A DNA stretch of 64,000 nucleotides from Thermosulfurimonas sp. F29. GTDB lineage: Bacteria; Desulfobacterota; Thermodesulfobacteria; Thermodesulfobacteriales; Thermodesulfobacteriaceae. Made by a program: the position numbers and the translations under genes. The notes beneath the pieces were generated by a model. The model searched no databases. It saw only the letters and a list, made by a program, of their open reading frames with translations, and was not told where the DNA came from. The DNA is taken from NCBI RefSeq assembly GCF_019688735.1, contig NZ_JAIFYA010000002.1, positions 1 through 64,000 of the forward strand, in the 5' to 3' direction. Positions 54,237-62,923 of this stretch are shown in pieces. Position 1 is the stretch's first letter, and each line of letters starts with the position of its first letter.

Positions 54237-55276
54237 AAAAGAGAGAAATATATATAGATATAGCTAAAGGGATAGGAATTTTATTGGTAGTCTATGGACA
54301 TGTGTTGGCTAGATTTCAAGATGCTAATTTTTATTATTCTTGTTTGGTAATTCAAAATAAAATAATTTTTTCCTTTGTTATGCCTCTTTTTTTCATTATA
54401 TCGGCATATTTTCAAAGGGTTAGATTGGAAAAAGAAAAATTTGATCATATAAAATATCTTCAAAAAATTTCAAGTTCTCTTTTGGTGCCTTTTTATACTT
54501 TATCTTTTTTGTTTCTTCCGTTTAGTTATATCATTTACTTGACAGGTAATCAAAATTTAGGAGTTAATTTTGCTAATTTAAAAGAAATGCTTTTTGCCTT
54601 GTTTTTTCAGCAATCTAATACAAAATATTTGCCTTCTGGAGTATTATGGTTTTTATTTACTCTTTTTAGTTATCATTTTTTCTCATATTTATGGATCAGG
54701 ATTTTTAAATTTCGAGCAATATTTTTAGTAGTAATAGGAATTATTTTGAAAATTTTTTATCCATTTTTTCAAAATACTTACTGGCTTGGATTTAACAAGT
54801 TCTGTCAATTTTTTATTTTTTATGCTATTAGTTATGTCTTTGCTCATAAAGTTTATTTTACCGAAGATATTTTTATTAGTTGGTTATCTTTAATTTTTAG
54901 CTTTCTTATTTATCTAATTTTAATTTTTGAAGATAAAAACAATTTTCTGCTTCAATATGTTAGTTTTTTAGGGACAACAGGAATACTTGGTTCTTTTATA
55001 GTGATAAGATTTTCTTATTTGTTCAATTCGAAGTTAAAAACGAATTTAATTGTTAAAATTTTAAGCTTTTTTGGTAAGAACTCTATGGCTATATATGTAT
55101 TTCATGCTCCTACTTTTGTGATTTGTAAATTTTTTATTCTTTTATTGAACATTTCTAATATTTTGATAAAAATATTTTTTATTTTTGTTCCAAGCGTAAT
55201 TTTACCTTTAGTATATGCTAAAATTTTAAGTTTTTATAGGCCTGCCTATAAATTACTTTTAGGCCGCAATCCTTAG
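54233..55276 (+). CDS. Acyltransferase family 3 membrane protein
   Basis: The 347-residue protein has about ten membrane segments and the catalytic first helix DIAKGIGILLVVYGHVL with its conserved His, as in OafA/NodX-type sugar O-acyltransferases. It would acetylate or otherwise acylate the polymer. Very AT-rich. Confidence 0.87.
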   Translation: MKKREIYIDIAKGIGILLVVYGHVLARFQDANFYYSCLVIQNKIIFSFVMPLFFIISAYFQRVRLEKEKFDHIKYLQKISSSLLVPFYTLSFLFLPFSYIIYLTGNQNLGVNFANLKEMLFALFFQQSNTKYLPSGVLWFLFTLFSYHFFSYLWIRIFKFRAIFLVVIGIILKIFYPFFQNTYWLGFNKFCQFFIFYAISYVFAHKVYFTEDIFISWLSLIFSFLIYLILIFEDKNNFLLQYVSFLGTTGILGSFIVIRFSYLFNSKLKTNLIVKILSFFGKNSMAIYVFHAPTFVICKFFILLLNISNILIKIFFIFVPSVILPLVYAKILSFYRPAYKLLLGRNP

Positions 55277-55293
55277 TATGTTTAAAGTAAATT

Positions 55294-56499
55294 ATGAAAG
55301 TTCTTATAGCTAATAAATTTTTTTGGCTTAAAGGCGGCTCAGAAAAGGTTCTTTTTCAGGAAAGAGAATTTTTGATAAATAATGGAATAAAAGTAATAGA
55401 TTTTTCCATGCACGATCCCAGAAATTTTCCTTCTGAATATTCTTCTTATTTTGTCTCGCACATTGACTATCACGGTGCAAATGGATTCCAGACCAAACTG
55501 AAAAACGCCTTCAAGTTCATACACTCGCCGGAGGCGGTGCGGAAGATCAGGGCTTTGATCCAAAAGGAAAAGCCGGACACTGCGCACCTTCACAATATTT
55601 ATCATCAGCTCACCCCTTCCATTATTCATACGCTTAAGGAACACGGGGTGAAGGTTGTGTTGACCTTGCATGATGGCAAACTTATTTGCCCTACCTATCT
55701 TATGCTTGACAGAGATTTAAAGTCCTGCCTTGAATGTCAAGGGAGGCATTTCTATAAGCCTTTCTTCAAAAATTGTGCTAATTCGAGACTTCAAAGCTTT
55801 CTTTTGATGGTGGAGGCTTACTGGCATAAATTTTTCAAATCCTATGACAAAGTAGATCTCTTTATTTCTCCCAGCCGGTTTCTGGCGGAAGTGGTGGCGA
55901 TGCGGGTTCCGCGGGAGAAGATTGTAGTTTTACGAAACGGGATAGACCTTAATGAATACAGGCCTCCTTATGAGGATGAGGAATATGCCCTTTACTTCGG
56001 AAGACTTTCCCGAGAAAAAGGAGTGGAGACGCTGCTTAAGGCTCACTGGGAGGTGGCGGGAGAGATTCCCCTTAAGATAGTCGGAACCGGGCCGATAGAG
56101 GCTGAACTCAGGACGAAATATCCGGAGGCGGAGTTTTTGGGTTATCGGACAGGGGAGGAGCTCAAGTCGCTTGTGGCCCGGGCTTCCTTTGTGGTGGTGC
56201 CCTCGGAATGTTACGAAAACTGTCCTATGACTGTGCTTGAGGCCATGGCATTGGGGAAACCCATTATTGCAAGCCGCATCGGGGGGCTTCCGGAGCTCGT
56301 GGAGGAGGGTAAAACGGGGCTTCTTTTCGAGGCCGGAAATGGAGAGGAGCTTAAGGAGAAGATGCTTTTCTTGTGGAAAGATAGGGAGTTGCGATATGAG
56401 ATGGGGCGTGCGGCCCGGGAGAAGGCAGAACGGGAGTTTTCCCTGAAAAAACACTGTGAGGAACTCTTACGAATATATCGAGGGCTTCTTGAGAATTGA
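55294..56499 (+). CDS. GT4-family glycosyltransferase, mosaic composition
   Basis: The 401-residue retaining glycosyltransferase has ANKFFWLKGGSEKVLFQE at the start, the TAHLHNIYHQLTP region, GRLSREKGVETLLKAH, and the donor-site ECYENCPMTVLEAMALGKPI with its EX7E. The first about 150 bases are AT-rich like the preceding gene, and the remainder is near 50-55% GC. The boundary near 55450 suggests recombination inside the gene. Confidence 0.92.
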   Translation: MKVLIANKFFWLKGGSEKVLFQEREFLINNGIKVIDFSMHDPRNFPSEYSSYFVSHIDYHGANGFQTKLKNAFKFIHSPEAVRKIRALIQKEKPDTAHLHNIYHQLTPSIIHTLKEHGVKVVLTLHDGKLICPTYLMLDRDLKSCLECQGRHFYKPFFKNCANSRLQSFLLMVEAYWHKFFKSYDKVDLFISPSRFLAEVVAMRVPREKIVVLRNGIDLNEYRPPYEDEEYALYFGRLSREKGVETLLKAHWEVAGEIPLKIVGTGPIEAELRTKYPEAEFLGYRTGEELKSLVARASFVVVPSECYENCPMTVLEAMALGKPIIASRIGGLPELVEEGKTGLLFEAGNGEELKEKMLFLWKDRELRYEMGRAAREKAEREFSLKKHCEELLRIYRGLLEN

Positions 56500-56502
56500 C
56501 CG

Positions 56503-58593
56503 ATGAAAATTTTCTTAGGTGTTATTTCTTTCCTTTTCATTTTCTTGCTTTCGTCTCTTCCGGCGCAGCCGGTAGCGGAGATTACCGTCAACTTTGAGGA
56601 AGTGGGGATAGTTAACCCTTATGTTTTTGGTCAGGGCATTTTGGGCTTTGACCGTTGTTTGATTGTAAAAAAGAAAAAAAAGTTTTGTGTAAATGACGGG
56701 CGATTTACTAATTTTGGAGCAGGGGTCTGGGATCCGCTTTTGAGGAGGCCCGATCCGGTTCTGGTGGATCTCGCTAAAAAAATAAAAGTCTCCGTTTTGC
56801 GGTTTCCGGGTGGGTGTGGCACTCATCACTACGACTGGAAAAAGGCTATCGGCCCGGTCGAAAAGCGGCCCATGTATAAATTCGGCATAGACGAGTTCAT
56901 GAAGCTCTGTCGGGCGGTAGGAGCTAAACCTATTATTGTGTTGAGCTATTTCACCGGGACCTGTCAGGACCTGGCGGACCTGGTGGAGTATCTGAACGCC
57001 CCCCTCGGGACCAACCCCAACGGCGGAGTGGCCTGGGCGGAGGTACGGGCCGCCAATGGGCACCCGGAGCCTTACGGAGTTAAGTGGTTTGAGTTTGGAA
57101 ATGAAGTGTGGCATGGGGATCATAGGAAAATTTCCGCTGTAGATCCAAGAGAATATGGAGAACGGTATCTTGAATGTCAAAAGTTAATTAAAAACATTGA
57201 TCCTAAGATTGAACTCGGAGCAGTAATGAGAAGAAGTTTATATGGATTAGGCTGGTGGAGTCGAGCTGTTCTTTCTGTAATTAAAAAAAATGTTGATTTT
57301 GTAATTTTTCATATCTATCCTCCTGGTTATCGATCTGATAGAAATGAAATATCTACTAATGAACTTTTTAAAATAGCTTTGGCTGCTCCTGAGCAAATTA
57401 GCGATTCTCTTTTTAGGATTTCTAAACAATTAAAAGAAATTACTAGGAGAGAGATTCCGATTGCTATTACCGAATATAATGGTGGTTTTGTACAAAAGAG
57501 GCCGGTGCCATACAGGCATTCTCTAGGAAATGCTCTTCTAATTGCAGATCTTTTAAGAGTATTTTTGTTGCATGGAACATCTATTCTTTGTGCAAATTAC
57601 TGGCATTTCTCTAATTCTTATTGGGGTCTGGTTTACAACCCGAACTACATGAGGGGACAAGGTAGATATTACAAAAGGCCTAACTATTATGTTTTTTATC
57701 TTTATGCCAATCATTTTGGAGATATTTTATTAAAAACCCAAGTAAAGTCAAAGAGTTATTTTCAATCTGGATATAAAAATATTTTACCTTCTATAAAAGC
57801 TAAAAAAGTATCTTCTCAAAATTTGGATCTTCTAGATACTGAAACTTTTAGAGAAAAAGTTTTGAAAATTGATTTTAAATGGCTTCCTCCGTGTGTTAGA
57901 ATGAAAAAATATTTTGATTATTCGGTAATTCATTTTGATTGCGAAAAACATAATAAGTTAGGAATCTTTTTTATTGAAAAAATTCAAAATGTTAAACCTA
58001 ATTGGTTATATTTTTGGGAAGCCGAAATAAAAACAAACTTGGAAAAAGCATGGTTTTTTATAGAAATTAAAGATCAAAGGTATAGACGCATTAAACATTC
58101 AAAGATTTTATGGGGAAATACAGAGTGGATAAAAATCGGCTTTGATTTTAAAACTCCCGATAATATTAAAATTTTAAATTTGCTGTTTTTTATCAAAGGA
58201 AAAGAAAATAAAGGAATTAAGGGAACAGTCTATATTAAAAATATGAAAATTGGGGACCTTGGCCCCGCCCCGCAATACGGGCCGACGCCATATATTTCGG
58301 CCCTGGCGAGCACCAACGAGAAGAGGGATCGGATATACCTTATGGTGATCAACAAAAACCTGGAAGAGTCCATGAGGACGCGGATAAAAATCAATGGCTT
58401 TCCCTTTGAGCCCGTGGTTCGGGCCTGGGTGCTGAACGGCCCTTCGGTGGCCGCCACCAATGAAAATAGGCGGGAAAGGGTTAAAATACATTACCGTGAG
58501 ATTAGGGTGGCTCCTGAGGAGGGGGCCTTCTATTTCACCTTCGAGCCGCATTCGGTAACGGCCCTAGAGTTAACGCGCAGGGAGGGAACTTGA
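56503..58593 (+). CDS. Secreted GH51-like glycoside hydrolase, mosaic composition
   Basis: The 696-residue protein begins with a signal peptide (IFLGVISFLFIFLLSSLPAQ) and a clan A TIM barrel of the alpha-L-arabinofuranosidase type. The acid/base Glu is in EFGNEVWHGD (E201), and the nucleophile is in IPIAITEYNGGF (E324). A beta-rich, CBM-like region lies about 460-585 (FEATURES such as NWLYFWEAEIKTNLEKAWFF) and a C-terminal sandwich follows. It may trim furanosidic linkages (Araf or Galf) of the polymer. Bases 56503 to about 57090 and 58250 to the end are GC-rich; the middle is AT-rich. Confidence 0.82.
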   Translation: MKIFLGVISFLFIFLLSSLPAQPVAEITVNFEEVGIVNPYVFGQGILGFDRCLIVKKKKKFCVNDGRFTNFGAGVWDPLLRRPDPVLVDLAKKIKVSVLRFPGGCGTHHYDWKKAIGPVEKRPMYKFGIDEFMKLCRAVGAKPIIVLSYFTGTCQDLADLVEYLNAPLGTNPNGGVAWAEVRAANGHPEPYGVKWFEFGNEVWHGDHRKISAVDPREYGERYLECQKLIKNIDPKIELGAVMRRSLYGLGWWSRAVLSVIKKNVDFVIFHIYPPGYRSDRNEISTNELFKIALAAPEQISDSLFRISKQLKEITRREIPIAITEYNGGFVQKRPVPYRHSLGNALLIADLLRVFLLHGTSILCANYWHFSNSYWGLVYNPNYMRGQGRYYKRPNYYVFYLYANHFGDILLKTQVKSKSYFQSGYKNILPSIKAKKVSSQNLDLLDTETFREKVLKIDFKWLPPCVRMKKYFDYSVIHFDCEKHNKLGIFFIEKIQNVKPNWLYFWEAEIKTNLEKAWFFIEIKDQRYRRIKHSKILWGNTEWIKIGFDFKTPDNIKILNLLFFIKGKENKGIKGTVYIKNMKIGDLGPAPQYGPTPYISALASTNEKRDRIYLMVINKNLEESMRTRIKINGFPFEPVVRAWVLNGPSVAATNENRRERVKIHYREIRVAPEEGAFYFTFEPHSVTALELTRREGT

Positions 58594-59999
58594 AGGATAG
58601 CTGTCTCGAGTTTGTTCGGAATCAAAAGATAACTCCCTCACACCTCAGGGAAACCATTTGCTTCCGGGGAAAGAAGCTGCCGAAGAGATTTTTTTATGAG
58701 GAATTGCAGAGGTATTTAAGCGAATTTCTCGAATCCGGCCGGGGGATAAGGATGGTGGCCCTGGCCGGACTGCGAGGAACCGGGAAGACCACCCTCCTCT
58801 GGCAACTGGCGGACTATCTCCTTCGAAACTTCAAGGAAAGAGCCGAAGCCTTCTTTATAAGCCTTGATGTGGCCTACAGTTATGGTTTTTCGGAAAAAGA
58901 TCTTATCGAAGGATTGCAAAAAATATACGAAGATTTGAAGTCTCAAAGGAAAACACCGGTGCTCTTTCTCGACGAGGTGCAGTATCTCCCCAACTGGCCT
59001 CTGATGCTAAAAGTGCTCTATGACAGGTTCAAAGACTGTTTTATTTTCGTAAGCGGAAGCTCAGCCCTTTATCTTCACTCCACGGTGGATCTGGCCACCC
59101 GGTGGATCCTGAGATCCCTTCTCCCTTTGAGTTTTCGCGAGTTTCTAATGATAAAGGCCTTCCTGGAATCTGGCTTTGAAGTTCCTTCCTTTTCCCGGGC
59201 GGAGGAGCTCAGGAAGACACTTTTCTTCTCCGAATCGCTTGAGGAGTTAAAGAAAGGCCTGAAACTCGTAGAAAAAGAGGTGCAGGAGTTTTATAAAGAA
59301 AAGCTTCCCTGGCAGGAGCTCATTCGGGAATACATTTTATTTCATAATCTCCCCCGTTTTATCCCGGTGGAGGAGGAGAAGGTTCTGGCTGATCAGACCT
59401 TCGACATGCTTCAAAGAGTAGTCTATCAGGATCTCCGGAATCTCTACCCGGAAAACGAGGTGGTGAGTGTCTTCAAGCTGCTTTCTCAGCTTGCGGCCAG
59501 CGACGAAATAAACCCGGAGAGGCTTTCGCAGGATCTGGGGGTTTCAAGAAAGCGGATAGAACGAATAATAAAAAGCTTGATAGAAGCGGAAGTCTTATTG
59601 GCCTTTCCTCCCTATGGAGGAACCAAAACCAGAGTTGCCCGGCACAGAAAGGTCTTTTTCCTTTCTCCGACCCTTAGATACGGAATCCTCAGACAGCTTT
59701 TTGCGGACCTTCGGTCTTTCTTTTCCAGGTTTCTGGAGGATACCGTGGCCCTCTCTCTGAGGCGACTCCTTCCCAACAGAGTGTTCTATCTACCTACCGG
59801 AACCCAGAAGACCCCGGATTTTGTGGTGGAAACCGCTCTTGCACCCGTGGTTTTGGAAGTGAGAACCGCTAAAAGGGATGTTTCCCAGCTCAAGCTTAAA
59901 AATATGCGTTACGGTATTCTCCTGAATTTTGATCTGGAGGTGCCGGAATTCAGGGATAAAGTAGTTATCTTTCCTTTCAAGTGGTTTTTGCTTATGTAG
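58590..59999 (+). CDS. AAA_14/DUF4143-type ATPase
   Basis: The 469-residue protein has a P-loop (VALAGLRGTGKTTLLWQLAD), Walker B (TPVLFLDEVQYLPNW), the family motif LLPLSFREFLMI, a winged-helix (SQDLGVSRKRIERIIKSLIE) and a C-terminal nuclease-like domain (TPDFVVETALAPVVLEVRTA). These ATPases are widespread in thermophiles and their role is not settled. It is intact, unlike the related pseudogene at 21921. The TTG start overlaps the previous stop. Bases 59127-59175 recur at 62924-62972. Confidence 0.85.
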   Translation: MKDSCLEFVRNQKITPSHLRETICFRGKKLPKRFFYEELQRYLSEFLESGRGIRMVALAGLRGTGKTTLLWQLADYLLRNFKERAEAFFISLDVAYSYGFSEKDLIEGLQKIYEDLKSQRKTPVLFLDEVQYLPNWPLMLKVLYDRFKDCFIFVSGSSALYLHSTVDLATRWILRSLLPLSFREFLMIKAFLESGFEVPSFSRAEELRKTLFFSESLEELKKGLKLVEKEVQEFYKEKLPWQELIREYILFHNLPRFIPVEEEKVLADQTFDMLQRVVYQDLRNLYPENEVVSVFKLLSQLAASDEINPERLSQDLGVSRKRIERIIKSLIEAEVLLAFPPYGGTKTRVARHRKVFFLSPTLRYGILRQLFADLRSFFSRFLEDTVALSLRRLLPNRVFYLPTGTQKTPDFVVETALAPVVLEVRTAKRDVSQLKLKNMRYGILLNFDLEVPEFRDKVVIFPFKWFLLM

Positions 60000-60029
60000 A
60001 TTTTTACCTTAACATAGGGGGGTCTGAGG

Positions 60030-61007
60030 ATGGAGGCGGCTATCATTTTGACCTATCGCTGTATCTGCAAATGCTACATGTGTAACATCTGGAAGTATCC
60101 CACAAAACCTTCGGAGGAAATAAAGCCTGAGGTGCTGGAGAAGCTTCCGGACAATCTGGCCTTCGTGAACCTCACCGGGGGCGAGCCCTTTTTGCGGGAA
60201 GACATAGAAGACATTGTGGACATTGTGATGCGCAAGTCTAAAAGAGTGGTCATAAGCACCAACGGGTGGTTTACGGAAAAGATCGTAAATATTGCCAGGA
60301 AGTATCCCAAAATAGGTATAAGGGTAAGCCTTGAGGGGCTTCCGGCGGCCAACGATGAGCTACGGGGTATAAAGGACGGCTTTGACCACGGCCTGCGGAC
60401 GCTCCTTGAGCTTCAGCGCATGGGCCTGAAGGACATAGGCTTCGGCATCACGGTCTCCGACCGGAACGCCAAAGACATGATAGAACTTTACCAGCTTGCC
60501 AAAAGTCTGGGGTTCGAATTCGCCACTGCGGTTACTCACAATTCCTATTATTTTCACAAACACGACAATGTTTTCAAGGATCAAAGAATGATCGAAGATT
60601 GCTTTCGGGAATTGATAAAGGAACTGCTCTGTACAAAGAGGGTAAAGAACTGGTTTAGAGCCTACTTCAATTACGGGCTTATCCGAAGGGTGAGGAGGCA
60701 ACCGCGACTTCTTCCTTGTGAGGCCGGGACGGAGAATTTCTTCGTAACCCCTTTCGGGGAAGTGGTTCCCTGCAATGGTTCTCCGGAACCGTGGGTCATG
60801 GGTAATCTGAATGAGCAGGACTGGGATGAGATCTGGAACGGTGAGCAGGCCCGGAAGGTTAGAGAAAAGGTCAAAAACTGTGATAGGCAGTGCTGGATGA
60901 TAGGGACCGCCGCCCCGGTGATGAAGAAATATATATGGAAGCCTCTAAAATGGGTGGTGAGGAACAAGCTGCGGGTGATGATGGGAAAGGAGCCCTGTCT
61001 GGACTGA
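60030..61007 (+). CDS. Radical SAM/SPASM-type protein
   Basis: The 325-residue protein has the cluster motif CICKCYMCNIW (CX3CX2C), FVNLTGGEPFLREDI, and a C-terminal auxiliary-cluster region with CEAGTENFFVTPFGEVVPCN and CDRQCW. It may modify a peptide or a sugar. It lies between the ATPase and a glycosyltransferase at the end of the polysaccharide island; the substrate is unknown. Confidence 0.85.
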   Translation: MEAAIILTYRCICKCYMCNIWKYPTKPSEEIKPEVLEKLPDNLAFVNLTGGEPFLREDIEDIVDIVMRKSKRVVISTNGWFTEKIVNIARKYPKIGIRVSLEGLPAANDELRGIKDGFDHGLRTLLELQRMGLKDIGFGITVSDRNAKDMIELYQLAKSLGFEFATAVTHNSYYFHKHDNVFKDQRMIEDCFRELIKELLCTKRVKNWFRAYFNYGLIRRVRRQPRLLPCEAGTENFFVTPFGEVVPCNGSPEPWVMGNLNEQDWDEIWNGEQARKVREKVKNCDRQCWMIGTAAPVMKKYIWKPLKWVVRNKLRVMMGKEPCLD

Positions 61008-61011
61008 TTCC

Positions 61012-62133
61012 ATGAGAATCGTCGTATGCGGAACGAGGGGATTCCCCGGTGTTCAGGGAGGGGTGGAGAAACATTGTCAGGAACTTTACCCCAGGCTGGT
61101 AAAGCTCGGGTGCGAGGTTCTGGTCTTCACTCGCACGCCGTATATCCCCAGGGACAACCGTCTTTTCGAATGGCGCGGAGTAAAGTTTTACCATTTGTGG
61201 TGTCCGCGGAGAAAATCCCTTGAGGCCATAACGCATACTCTGTTTGCCGTCTCTTTGGCGCGGAGATTTAAGCCGGATATCCTGCATATTCACGCCATCG
61301 GTCCGTGTCTGGTCGTACCTTTGGCGCGGGCTCTTGGGTTCAAGGTGGTGATGACCCACCACGGGCCGGACTATGAACGGGCCAAGTGGGGACGACTGGC
61401 CAGAAGGGCACTCAAGCAGGGCGAAAGCTGGGGCGTGAGGTACAGCCACCGGGTGATCGCCATCTCCCGGGGCATTCAGGAACATCTGAGAAGGCTTTAC
61501 GGGCTGGAGGCCGTGTTCATCCCCAATGGGGTGCACATTCCGGAGGCCGTTCCTCCCGGAGAAGGGCTTTCGCGATGGGGACTTGAGCCCGGAAGCTATG
61601 TCTTTACCGCCTGCCGCTTCGTGCCGGAAAAGGGTCTTCATGACCTGGTTGAGGCCTATCGGCGGCTTGAAAATCCGCCCTTCAAACTCGTGATAGCCGG
61701 AGACGCCGATCACGAAACACCTTACAGCCGGAGGCTCAAAGAACTGGCCGTCCGGACGCCGGGCGTGGTGCTCACGGGTTTTGTTTCCGGAAGGCCTCTT
61801 GCCGAACTTTTTTCAAACGCCGGGCTCTTTGTGCTTCCCTCTTATTACGAAGGCCTTCCCATCGCCCTTCTTGAGGCCCTGAGCTACGGGCTCCCGGTTC
61901 TCGTAAGTGACATTCCGCAGCATCGAGAGCTTCCTCTTCCTGATTTTCGCTATTTTCGGAAGGGAGACGTGGCTCACCTGGCACAAGCTATGGAAAGTCT
62001 TTTCCGCCGTGGGGTATCGTCTGAGGAGCGCAGGGAATATTTGGACCTCCTCCGCCGCGACTACGACTGGGACCGCATAGCCGAGCGGACGCTCGGGGTG
62101 TATCGGGAGGCCCAAGACTTTCGCACTTCGTAG
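61012..62133 (+). CDS. GT4-family glycosyltransferase
   Basis: The 373-residue enzyme starts RIVVCGTRGFPGVQGGVEKH, has DILHIHAIGPCLVVPLARAL, the ACRFVPEKGLHDLVEAYRRL core and SYYEGLPIALLEALSYGLPV at the donor site. It would add a sugar to the lipid-linked unit. It starts 4 bases after the radical SAM gene. Bases 62050-62102, near its 3' end, recur at 62971-63023. Confidence 0.92.
   Translation: MRIVVCGTRGFPGVQGGVEKHCQELYPRLVKLGCEVLVFTRTPYIPRDNRLFEWRGVKFYHLWCPRRKSLEAITHTLFAVSLARRFKPDILHIHAIGPCLVVPLARALGFKVVMTHHGPDYERAKWGRLARRALKQGESWGVRYSHRVIAISRGIQEHLRRLYGLEAVFIPNGVHIPEAVPPGEGLSRWGLEPGSYVFTACRFVPEKGLHDLVEAYRRLENPPFKLVIAGDADHETPYSRRLKELAVRTPGVVLTGFVSGRPLAELFSNAGLFVLPSYYEGLPIALLEALSYGLPVLVSDIPQHRELPLPDFRYFRKGDVAHLAQAMESLFRRGVSSEERREYLDLLRRDYDWDRIAERTLGVYREAQDFRTS
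62050..62102 (+). repeat. Direct repeat C, copy 1: 3' part of the glycosyltransferase gene
   Basis: These 53 bases encode RRDYDWDRIAERTLGV and end 31 bases before the stop. They match 62971-63023 with one mismatch in the same orientation, and the pair flanks the AbrB/VapC module. Confidence 0.92.
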
Positions 62134-62219
62134 GTGCAACAAGGGATCGGGGGATCTTTCCGGGGGTAAGCGGTGCGGCCTCGCGGAGCATGGGAAAAAG
62201 GATGGAGTGGATCCATGTA

Positions 62220-62253
62220 TTGATAGGTATGAATTCATGCTTAATAATTCATG
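62220..62253 (+). promoter_or_regulatory. Promoter and operator repeats of the AbrB/VapC module
   Basis: TTGATA (62220) and AATAAT (62243) are 17 bases apart. AATTCATG occurs twice (62232 and 62246) within the spacer and over the -10 box, a good position for antitoxin autoregulation. The ATG of the antitoxin follows at 62290. Confidence 0.5.
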
Positions 62254-62289
62254 TAAGTAGAAAGTAATTAGTGAAATGAGGAAAAGTTG

Positions 62290-62511
62290 ATGCGTGCGAA
62301 GGTTGCTGAACGGGGACAGGTGACGATACCGAAACCTTTGAGGGATCGGTTGGGAATTCGGCCCGGGACTATTTTGGAATTTAAGGAAGAAGCAGGGCGT
62401 TTGGTAGCCGTGAAAGTAGAGACTTTGGATCCTATAGATCAAATTTATGGTCAACTTGGTCGGGGAAGGCATACGGACGAGATCCTCCGTCAGTTAAGAG
62501 AAAATAAGTGA
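62290..62511 (+). CDS. AbrB/VapB-type antitoxin
   Basis: The 73-residue protein has the swapped-hairpin AbrB fold (AERGQVTIPKPLRDRLGIRP, GTILEFKEEAGRLV) and a C-terminal tail for toxin binding. The stop overlaps the GTG of the toxin frame by 4 bases. The ATG at 62290 is preferred to a TTG just before it. Confidence 0.87.
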   Translation: MRAKVAERGQVTIPKPLRDRLGIRPGTILEFKEEAGRLVAVKVETLDPIDQIYGQLGRGRHTDEILRQLRENK

Positions 62512-62914
62512 TTACAGCCGTTGATACCAATATTCTGATAGATATTTTGGAACCTGATCCCCTTTATGGGCCCGCCTCAAAAGAAGCTCTAAAAAAGTGC
62601 CTAAGAGAAGGAAAGATTGTAGCTTGTGAAGTTGTATGGGCCGAGGTGGCTGTGGTTTATGTCGAGGCGCAGGAAGCCCTTATAAATTAGAGAAGATAGG
62701 GCTTGAATTTTCACCTATTGCTCGGGAAGCCGCCTTAGTGGCGGCTAAATGCTGGGCTGAATATTTAAAAAGGGGGCCCAAGAAGAGAAGGATTGCGGCT
62801 GATTTTCTCATAGGAGCTCATGCCTTGGTTCAGTGTGATCGTTTGTTAACCAGAGATAAGGGATTTTATCGAGAGTATTTCAAAGGGCTTAAGGTTGTAT
62901 ATCCTGTTGATTGA
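62508..62914 (+). pseudogene. VapC-type PIN toxin with an internal frameshift
   Basis: GTG at 62508 begins with the catalytic VDTNILIDIL and continues to EAQEALIN and a stop at 62690. The remainder reads YKLEKIGLEFSPIAREAALV to 62914 in the -1 frame and contains the rest of the PIN fold (DFLIGAHALVQCDRLLTRDK). Adding one T near 62680 restores one reading frame of about 135 residues. The four acidic residues of the active site are present but split. The toxin is probably inactive. Confidence 0.8.
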
Positions 62915-62923
62915 AAGATGCCG

